Below, in pieces: positions 57,855 through 64,000 of a stretch of DNA of 64,000 nt (its first letter is position 1; every line of letters begins with the position of its first letter). The position numbers and the translations under genes were made by a program. The notes beneath the pieces were generated by a model. The model saw only the letters and a list, made by a program, of their open reading frames with translations, was not told the DNA's origin and did not search any database. The stretch comes from Mesorhizobium sp. BR1-1-16 (GTDB lineage Bacteria > Pseudomonadota > Alphaproteobacteria > Rhizobiales > Kaistiaceae), in NCBI RefSeq assembly GCF_020165495.1, contig NZ_JAIUIE010000010.1, positions 114,319 to 178,318 of the forward strand, written 5' to 3'.

Positions 57855-60413
57855 ATGGCCTGGCCGAATGCCGTGCGTCTTGCCGTCTCGCACTCGTCGT
57901 CCCCCGTCCTCTGGGCGCTGGGAGAGCTGCAGTCGAGCCTCGGGAAGCGCAAGATCGCCCTCGACGCCGACGCACCCTTCGAAATCGCGCTAGAAGCTGC
58001 GCCCGCGGAGCTTGCGATATCCGATCGGCCGGAGAGCTACGCGCTTTTCGAAACGGAGGGCGGGATCGGCATTTGGGGCGCCGACGAGCGCGGCCTCGTC
58101 TACGCGCTGACCGAACTGGCCGATCGCGTGTCGCATGCGGTGCCGGGCGAAGCGCTTTTCGGTCAATTTCCGATTGCCGAGACGCCGACCGCGGCGGTGC
58201 GATCCATTGCAAGGCTCTTCTGCAGTGAGGAAGAGGACAAGATCTGGTTCTACGACCGGAACCAGTGGTCTGCCTATCTCGACATGCTGGCCTCAAACAG
58301 GATCAACCGGTTCTCGCTGACCCTCGGCATGGGCTATAACTATCCAGGTCACAATCTCTGGATCACGGACGTCTATTTCTACTTCGCCTATCCTTACCTG
58401 CTCGATATGCCTGGCTACGGCGTGGAAGTCGAAGGACTGAGCAGAGCCGAGCGCCAGCACAATCTCGAGACCTTGCAGTTTGTCGCTCGGGAGACGGCAA
58501 GGCGCGGCATGGAATTCCAGCTTGCGCTCTGGACGCAGCGCTACGATTTTGACGATGTTCCAAGGGCGCGCCAGGCGGTGATGGGCGTGACCGCCGACAA
58601 TCTCGCACCCTATTGCCGGGACGCCGTTGCCGCGCTCCTGACGGAAGTGCCCGAGATCACCGGGATCACCTTCCGCGTTCATGTCGAGGGCGGCATTTCC
58701 GAAGGTGACTATCACTTCTGGGAGGAGGTCTTTGCCGGCGTGGCGGCTGCGGGCCGTCCCGTCGAGATCGATATGCACGGCAAGGGTCTCGACTACGAGA
58801 TGCTCGATGTCGCGCGCCGGAGCGGCATGCCCTTCGCGGCTTCGCCCAAATACATGTCCGAGCATCTGGGCCTGCCCTATCATCAATCCGCGATCCGCAA
58901 TCGCGAATATCCGAAGAACCCGGAGCGCAGCGATCGCGAGCGGATCAGCGCCGGGTCGCGCAGCTTCCTGCGCTACAGCTATGGCGACCTTCTTCAGAAG
59001 GACAAGGACTACAAGGTCATCTTCCGCATCTGGCCGGGGACGCAGCGCGTGCTGCTCTGGGGAGATCCGGAACTGGCGGCGGGCTACGGGCGCAGTTCGA
59101 TGTTCGCCGGCGCTGATGGCGTCGAGCTTTGCGAGCCGCTGAGCTTCAAGGGACGCATGGGAACGGGCATACCCGGCGGGCGCCTCAACTATCAGCGCCA
59201 GGACCTGCTGCCGCGCTATGACTGGGAAAAATATCGCTACCAATACCGCGTCTGGGGGCGGCTTCTCTACAATCCCGAAGCGCCGCGCGACAGCTGGATG
59301 CGCGAACTGCGCAGCGAATGCGGGGACGCGGCCGATCTGTGCGAGCGGGCCCTCGGCCTCGCGAGCCGTGTTCTGCCGCTCGTCTCCATCGCGCACGCGC
59401 CCTCCGCATCCAACAACCACTACTGGCCGGAAATCTATACGAATATCAGCCTCATCCCGGGCAATAACGGCCGAGCCTATGCGTTCGATATGGAGGGGGA
59501 GGCGCGCTTCGGGAACGTCGCCACGTTCGATTTCGAGCTCTTCTCCAGTCCGCGAGAATATGCGGAGAGCCTTCTGGCGGGTCGATTGGATCATCGCTAT
59601 TCGCCGCTCGATGTCGCGGATTGGCTCGAGGAAATCGCGGCCGGCGTCGAGCACGCCCTCATCGATATCAAGGCCCGCCGGGCAGCCGGCAGGGTCTCCG
59701 TCCAGCGCCTTGTCATCGATGCCGGCATCGCGGCCGGGATTGCGCGGTTCTTCGCCGAGCGCTTCCGCGCCGCCATCTATGCCGAGATATGGCTCGCGAC
59801 CCATGTGACCTCGGTGATCGACACGGCGCTCGACTATGTTCGCCGTTCCGTGACGGCCTGGGAAGGCGTCGCCGCGATCAGCCGCGAGGTCTATGACAAC
59901 GACATAACCTACGGGCCGCAGAGCTGGATGCGGGGCTCATGGCACACGCGGCTCGATGAGATCAGGGCCGAAATCCTGGACATCGAAGCCTCGCGGGGGG
60001 CGGTCAAGAATTATACTGGAGCCGGACAAGGCAACACCACGCCGATGACGCCCGCGGTCGAGGCAGCGCTCGCCGCCATTGCGAGCCGCCGGCCCGTCGC
60101 CGGAAGGCGGCTCGCGACAAAGGCTTCTGAGCGAGTTAATGCCGGCCAACCCTTCGAGGTGCGGGTCGAGGGGCGTTTCGACGCTCCGCCGATGCTGCAT
60201 TATCGTCACGTCAACCAGGCCGAGCGCTGGACGACATTGCCGATGATGCCTTCCGACGGGGCCTTTGTCGGAGTGATTCCGGCTGACTACACGGAGAGCC
60301 GCTTCCATCTCCAGTATTTCGTCACGGCCTCCGTCGATGAGGCCGCCGTTATCTCGCCGGGGCTCGCCGGCAATCTCGCCAACGAGCCCTACGACACCGC
60401 TCTGCAGGCCTGA
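57855..60413 (+). CDS. Glycoside-hydrolase-like protein of unclear family
   Basis: Large soluble protein, 852 aa from ATG 57855, no signal peptide. The N-terminal part (about 1-110) looks like the domain found before alpha-glucuronidase or hexosaminidase barrels: LWALGELQSSLGKR and GIWGADERGLVYALTELADR. A barrel-like region follows (about 125-470), with short motifs on strand ends: NRFSLTLGMGYNYPGH, FQLALWTQRYDF, FRVHVEGG (Glu278) and EIDMHGKGLDYE. A helical C-terminal region and a beta-rich end complete it. Most likely an intracellular hydrolase for glycosides brought in by the adjacent family 5 importer. I cannot name the family; the acid/base pair is not certain. Confidence 0.75.
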   Translation: MAWPNAVRLAVSHSSSPVLWALGELQSSLGKRKIALDADAPFEIALEAAPAELAISDRPESYALFETEGGIGIWGADERGLVYALTELADRVSHAVPGEALFGQFPIAETPTAAVRSIARLFCSEEEDKIWFYDRNQWSAYLDMLASNRINRFSLTLGMGYNYPGHNLWITDVYFYFAYPYLLDMPGYGVEVEGLSRAERQHNLETLQFVARETARRGMEFQLALWTQRYDFDDVPRARQAVMGVTADNLAPYCRDAVAALLTEVPEITGITFRVHVEGGISEGDYHFWEEVFAGVAAAGRPVEIDMHGKGLDYEMLDVARRSGMPFAASPKYMSEHLGLPYHQSAIRNREYPKNPERSDRERISAGSRSFLRYSYGDLLQKDKDYKVIFRIWPGTQRVLLWGDPELAAGYGRSSMFAGADGVELCEPLSFKGRMGTGIPGGRLNYQRQDLLPRYDWEKYRYQYRVWGRLLYNPEAPRDSWMRELRSECGDAADLCERALGLASRVLPLVSIAHAPSASNNHYWPEIYTNISLIPGNNGRAYAFDMEGEARFGNVATFDFELFSSPREYAESLLAGRLDHRYSPLDVADWLEEIAAGVEHALIDIKARRAAGRVSVQRLVIDAGIAAGIARFFAERFRAAIYAEIWLATHVTSVIDTALDYVRRSVTAWEGVAAISREVYDNDITYGPQSWMRGSWHTRLDEIRAEILDIEASRGAVKNYTGAGQGNTTPMTPAVEAALAAIASRRPVAGRRLATKASERVNAGQPFEVRVEGRFDAPPMLHYRHVNQAERWTTLPMMPSDGAFVGVIPADYTESRFHLQYFVTASVDEAAVISPGLAGNLANEPYDTALQA

Positions 60414-60445
60414 GCGGCGGCAGGAACGGCTGGCCGAAATAGCGT

Positions 60446-60466
60446 GACCGGCTCCATGAGCCGGTC
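60446..60466. terminator. Hairpin between convergent genes
   Basis: Perfect 9-bp inverted repeat GACCGGCTC / GAGCCGGTC with a CAT loop, between the ends of the hydrolase-like gene and the convergent SDR gene. No T-run; likely a bidirectional, Rho-assisted terminator. Confidence 0.5.
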
Positions 60467-60479
60467 CGCTCGAATGCAA

Positions 60480-61235
60480 CTAAAGTCCCGCGCGCTCCGC
60501 CAGACCCTCCTGGCGGATGTCGACATATTGGCCGGCGAGGTCGTCGCCGGCGCCCGAGGCGAGCCAGGCGATGATGCGAGCCGGGCGCTCTGGCGGGGCG
60601 AGGTTCTCGCGCGGGATGTTCGAGACCTCGTTGATCCGCGCGGCGCGGATATTCGCCTGCATGCCGGTATCGACGAGACCCGGCGCGAAGGCGAAGCCGC
60701 GAATGCCGAGCCCTGCGCCTTCAAGCTCAATCGAGCGGGTCAGCATCAGAAGTGCCGCCTTGGACGCGCAGTACGCGGCCCAGCCGAGCAGCGGCTGGTT
60801 TGAAGCGCCGCTGACGACGTTGATGACTCGCCCGCCTTTGGCCGAGAAGTGCGACCAGAGCGCCGAGGTCAGCGCGGCCGGTCCGCTGATATTGACGGTC
60901 ATGGCGTGATCGAAGCTGACTGCGTCGAGTTCGCCGAGCGTCGCCATCGGCGCGATCGTCGCAGCGTTGTTGACGAGAATGTCGATGCCGCCGGCCGGCG
61001 CCAGCGCCGCCTCGATCCTGGCCGGAATGCCCGGGATATCGGCCACATCGAGCGCAAGATCGAAGGCGCGCCCGCCTGATTTCGTCACCGTTTCGACGGT
61101 GGCATTGCAATCGCCCGCCTTGCGACCGCACGCGATGACCGTCGCGCCAGCCCTGGCCAACGCCTCGACCGTTGCTGCACCGAGACCGCTGCGCGCGCCG
61201 GTAACGAGTGCGACCTTGCCTTCAAGGCTCATCAT
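60480..61235 (-). CDS. Short-chain dehydrogenase/reductase
   Basis: Classical SDR, 251 aa (two adjacent ATGs; the first is used). Cofactor loop TGARSGLG, NNAAT in place of NNAG, Asn in MTVNISG, Ser in NVVSGAS, Tyr and Lys in YCASK. The C-terminus is shorter than usual and lacks the VDGG ending (DIRQEGLAERAGL). Overlaps the stop of the upstream SDR gene. Last gene of a four-gene operon reading leftward from 63902. Confidence 0.9.
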   Translation of the reverse strand: MMSLEGKVALVTGARSGLGAATVEALARAGATVIACGRKAGDCNATVETVTKSGGRAFDLALDVADIPGIPARIEAALAPAGGIDILVNNAATIAPMATLGELDAVSFDHAMTVNISGPAALTSALWSHFSAKGGRVINVVSGASNQPLLGWAAYCASKAALLMLTRSIELEGAGLGIRGFAFAPGLVDTGMQANIRAARINEVSNIPRENLAPPERPARIIAWLASGAGDDLAGQYVDIRQEGLAERAGL

Positions 61236-62038
61236 GAATTCGGTCCCTTTTCTGCCGCCGTGCGGACGTCATCGTCGCGGGGTGCCGCAGCATAGGCCTG
61301 GAAGCCGCCGGTGATGTTGATCATCTCGCCGGTCACGAACGTCGTATCCGGTCCAAGCAGCCAGGCGACGCCGCCAGCGACATCCTCGGGCGTGCACCAG
61401 CGGCCAAGCGGGATGGTCGAGATCACCTGCTGTTCGAAATCCTCCCAGCTCTTGCCGAGCTTGTCGGCCTTGGCGCGGAAGGCGGCTTCCATGCCGGTGC
61501 CAGGGCCGACATGACCGGGCGCAATTGCGTTCACGCGGACGCCGCTCGACGCCATCTCGACAGCGAGGCACTGGGTCAGGCCCCAGACGGCATTCTTCGA
61601 CGATACATAGACTGAGGAAAACGGATTGCCGAAGCCGAGCTTGGTGATGATGTTGACGATCTGGCCGGAGCGCTGCTGGGCCATGATCCGCGCCGCCTCG
61701 CGGCACATCAGGAAAGTGCCGCGGCTGTTGACGCGGAAGATGCGGTCCCAATCGACCGCGCTTGTCTCGACGACGAGCGACTGCATGTGGATGCCAGCAT
61801 TGTTGATGACGGCTTTCAACCCGCCATGGCGCTCCGCCACGGCGTTGACGCCGGTGACGACCGAGACTTCCTCGCCGATATCGAGTTCCTCGAAATCGCA
61901 GCCGATCAATTCGGCCGCCGCCCTGGCAGCGGCGCGGTCGCGATCGGCAACGACGACCTTGTTGCCGTCGCGATGCAGGCGCGTGCAGATGACTCGGCCG
62001 ATGCCGCCGGCGCCTCCGGTGACGATGACGGCGCTCAT
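61232..62038 (-). CDS. Short-chain dehydrogenase/reductase
   Basis: Classical SDR, 268 aa, ATG at 62038; the open frame reaches 62266 but the extension overlaps the isomerase gene. Cofactor loop TGGAGGIG near the N-terminus, NNAG, Asn in FRVNSRG, Tyr and Lys in YVSSK. The usual catalytic Ser position reads Thr (NIITKLG). C-terminal INITGGF in place of VDGG. Coupled on both sides by ATGA overlaps. Probably acts with the second SDR on one sugar or inositol-like substrate. Confidence 0.9.
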   Translation of the reverse strand: MSAVIVTGGAGGIGRVICTRLHRDGNKVVVADRDRAAARAAAELIGCDFEELDIGEEVSVVTGVNAVAERHGGLKAVINNAGIHMQSLVVETSAVDWDRIFRVNSRGTFLMCREAARIMAQQRSGQIVNIITKLGFGNPFSSVYVSSKNAVWGLTQCLAVEMASSGVRVNAIAPGHVGPGTGMEAAFRAKADKLGKSWEDFEQQVISTIPLGRWCTPEDVAGGVAWLLGPDTTFVTGEMINITGGFQAYAAAPRDDDVRTAAEKGPNS

Positions 62039-62856
62039 GCTGCGCTCCAGGTGCGGAACAGATCGCGCATCTTGATGGTCTCCGTCAGCACGTCTTCGTG
62101 CAGCGTGTCGAAATAGCCTTGGTGAACATATTCCGCCGACAGCCAGCCCTGATAGCCGGCATCGCGAAAGGTCGAGAACATGGCCGGGAAGTTCATCGTG
62201 CCTTCCTCCATCTTTGCCTGTAGCGCGCCAGGGCGCGCCTGGCGCAGATGCGCATGGGCGAACCACGGTGCAAGGACGTCAATCTCCTCCTGTCGATAGC
62301 CGGAGACCGCGAAATGGGCGTAGTCGATTGCGAGCTTCACGCCGGGCGCGCGTTCGCACATCTCGGCCGTGATTGCCGGGCTTTCGAGATAGGAATGGAC
62401 ATGCGGCTCGACGCAGACGGTGACACCGGCCCTGGCGCCGGCCTCGACCAGCGGCTTCAGCGATTCCACGGTCTCGGCGAGCGCCTGGCTGCGGCTCTGC
62501 GCGCCGTTGATGACGCCCGGCAGGATGAAGATGGTCGGGGAACCGATAGCGGCGCAGAATTCCAGCGCCTTCGAGAAGTCAGCCTCGTTTTCCTTGCGCC
62601 ACGCCGGATCGGCGAGGTTGCGCTCTGCCACCGAGTTTCCGAACAGATGATAGAGGTTCGAGACCGCGACCGGCAGCCGCGCCTTTATTTCGTCGGCATA
62701 TGATCTCGGCGCTGCCAGCAGCCGCTGCTTGTCGAGGGCCGAGCGGTAGAAGTAGCCGATGTCGATCGCCTCGATACCAAGCACCTTGGCGAGGCCGCCG
62801 ACCTCGTCGAGGGTCAGCTGCGGAAACGACCAGCTGGTGACGCTGAAGCGGATCAT
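62035..62856 (-). CDS. Sugar phosphate isomerase/epimerase family protein
   Basis: AP-endonuclease-2 fold (xylose isomerase-like TIM barrel), 273 aa. Metal-ligand-type residues are visible: Glu in VCVEPHVHSY, Asp and His in AIDYAHFAVSG, His in AHAHLRQARPG, and Glu in LSAEYVHQGY. Families with this fold isomerise or epimerise ketoses and inososes. Second gene of the operon, coupled to its neighbours by ATGA overlaps. Confidence 0.9.
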   Translation of the reverse strand: MIRFSVTSWSFPQLTLDEVGGLAKVLGIEAIDIGYFYRSALDKQRLLAAPRSYADEIKARLPVAVSNLYHLFGNSVAERNLADPAWRKENEADFSKALEFCAAIGSPTIFILPGVINGAQSRSQALAETVESLKPLVEAGARAGVTVCVEPHVHSYLESPAITAEMCERAPGVKLAIDYAHFAVSGYRQEEIDVLAPWFAHAHLRQARPGALQAKMEEGTMNFPAMFSTFRDAGYQGWLSAEYVHQGYFDTLHEDVLTETIKMRDLFRTWSAA

Positions 62857-63902
62857 CCGACCTTCTCCATCTGGCCGCTTGCGGCCGAGCGATACATGGC
62901 GTCGAGCAGCAGGCTCGCCCGCATTCCGACCGTTCCATCGGCGGGATTGACGACATCCGCGCCGCGGCAGAGCTCGACGAGCAGCGCGATCGGCGCGACG
63001 GATTCGTAAGCGCCCGCATCGGCAGGCAATTGCTCGATATGGGTCTTGCCGTCATGGCGGATGACTTCGCAGCGCGCGCGCTCGATGTCAAAGAGCAGCA
63101 TGCCTTCCGTCCCGAAAATGCGGATATCCATCTGGTAGCTTCGCGATTTCGGCACGGTCGCCGCACCGGACAGCGAGATGGTGGCACCGTTCTCCAGTTC
63201 GACCACGGCGGCATCGTAGAAGTCGACGCCGGCCGGCGAGAGGCCGGTCTTGGCGAAGACGCGGACCGGATCGAGATCGACCATGCTGAACAGCGCGCCG
63301 AGGCCGTGGGTCAGCTGGCCCCAGCCATAGCCGCCGGCCTTGGCGGGGTCGGCCCAGGTCGAAGCCGGCGGGCGGAACAGATGATCCTTGGTCTCGACCA
63401 TCTGCTCGCCGCCAAAGAGATCCGAGAGCGCCGAGGCCATCTGCGCCACGACATGGCGGACCTCGCCGATCCAGCCATCGGCGACAAGGCGGTGCGCGAG
63501 CGCCGTGATCGGTTTGAAGTTCCAGCCATAGGGGAGGATGATCTCGACGCCGTTCGCCTTTGCCGTCTCGACTAGCATGCGGGCGTCGCCCGCATTGGTT
63601 GCCATCGGCTTTTCGATCAGCGTGTGCAAGCCCCGCGACAGCGCCATGTGGCCATGCTCGGCGTGAAAAGTGTGCGGCGATGCGACGACGACGCCATGCA
63701 GTGTCTCGCTCGCCAGCATTTCGGCCGTATGGAGATAGGGCTTCACGCGCGGAAATTCGGCCGCGACCTTGGCGAGGCCATCGGCATCGGGGCGGCTGAC
63801 AGCGACTGAGCCGACGTGCGGATTGGCGAGCAGCGCTGGAATGTGGCTGAGCGTCGCCCACCAGCCGGCGCCAATGACGCCGATATTGATCTTCTCGGGC
63901 AT
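62853..63902 (-). CDS. Gfo/Idh/MocA family oxidoreductase
   Basis: NAD(P)-dependent sugar or inositol dehydrogenase-type enzyme, 349 aa, ATG at 63902 after GGGAGGGAGGGGCCC. The N-terminal Rossmann loop is IGVIGAGWWATLSHIPALL; the conserved EKPMATN holds the catalytic-region Lys; GGYGWGQLTHGLGALF sits at the active-site His position. First gene of the operon with the isomerase and two SDRs, a set typical of oxidising an imported sugar, isomerising it and reducing it back. Confidence 0.93.
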   Translation of the reverse strand: MPEKINIGVIGAGWWATLSHIPALLANPHVGSVAVSRPDADGLAKVAAEFPRVKPYLHTAEMLASETLHGVVVASPHTFHAEHGHMALSRGLHTLIEKPMATNAGDARMLVETAKANGVEIILPYGWNFKPITALAHRLVADGWIGEVRHVVAQMASALSDLFGGEQMVETKDHLFRPPASTWADPAKAGGYGWGQLTHGLGALFSMVDLDPVRVFAKTGLSPAGVDFYDAAVVELENGATISLSGAATVPKSRSYQMDIRIFGTEGMLLFDIERARCEVIRHDGKTHIEQLPADAGAYESVAPIALLVELCRGADVVNPADGTVGMRASLLLDAMYRSAASGQMEKVG

Positions 63903-64000
63903 GGGCCCCTCCCTCCCATTTCTCGTGAATGCTTGAGGACGCACAGCCTCCTCCGGCAGTGCGTCCTGATGGGCGGCCCCCCCCCGCAGCCCCCGCCCCC

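Noticed and set aside
1..64000. Mobile elements, CRISPR arrays, tRNA or rRNA genes
   Set aside because: No transposase, integrase, regularly spaced repeats or RNA gene structure was found on either strand.

Overview
This window comes from a GC-rich bacterial chromosome or megaplasmid. Gene content and style suggest an alphaproteobacterium of the Hyphomicrobiales (Rhizobiales); this rests on the density of sugar ABC importers, GGAGG-type ribosome sites, GTG/TTG starts and ATGA-coupled operons, not on a marker gene. No rRNA, tRNA, CRISPR array, transposase or phage gene was found. It is a dense catabolic island: seven ABC import systems in 64 kb, with their dehydrogenases, dehydratases, aldolases, kinases and regulators.

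Region 1 (1-16.4 kb): a ribose-type importer (binding protein, ATPase, permease, plus a gene cut by the left edge), a GntR/UTRA regulator, a short-chain dehydrogenase (SDR) with altered catalytic residues, a 2-oxoacid dehydrogenase whose E1-alpha, E1-beta and lipoyl domain form one protein beside a histidine-free E2-like protein, a degenerate SDR, an aldose epimerase, a second ribose-type importer with an SDR, and a LacI regulator. Region 2 (16.4-33.4 kb): a polar amino-acid-type importer without an ATPase gene; an SDR / split transketolase / enolase-superfamily dehydratase operon; a MalFG-type importer without an ATPase gene, joined to an enolase-superfamily enzyme, a D-2-hydroxyacid dehydrogenase and an HpcH/HpaI aldolase; a FadR-type GntR regulator with a divergent 2-hydroxyacid dehydrogenase; an LDH2-type dehydrogenase and an SMP-30 lactonase.

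Region 3 (33.4-46.5 kb): two divergent operons around one control region at 39.73-39.98 kb. Leftward are a PdxA2-like dehydrogenase, a third ribose-type importer, an aldehyde dehydrogenase and the lactonase. Rightward are a fourth ribose-type importer, a DeoR regulator and a DUF1537 acid-sugar kinase. Kinase plus PdxA2 is the known route from four-carbon acid sugars to dihydroxyacetone phosphate. Region 4 (46.5-64 kb): small membrane and lipoprotein genes, an enolase-superfamily enzyme, a family 5 (Dpp/Opp-type) importer with a fused double ATPase and two paralogous binding proteins, an IclR regulator, a large glycoside-hydrolase-like protein of unclear family, and a convergent operon of two SDRs, a sugar isomerase and a Gfo/Idh/MocA oxidoreductase.

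The main regulatory observation is an AT-rich operator with the palindromic core ATTATAAT (or one mismatch) in seven promoter regions between 3.8 and 32.4 kb. It ties transport, split transketolase, the oxoacid dehydrogenase and several dehydrogenases into one apparent regulon. The GntR/UTRA protein encoded between two of these sites is the likely regulator. Two of the promoters also carry an identical 15-base LacI-type operator.
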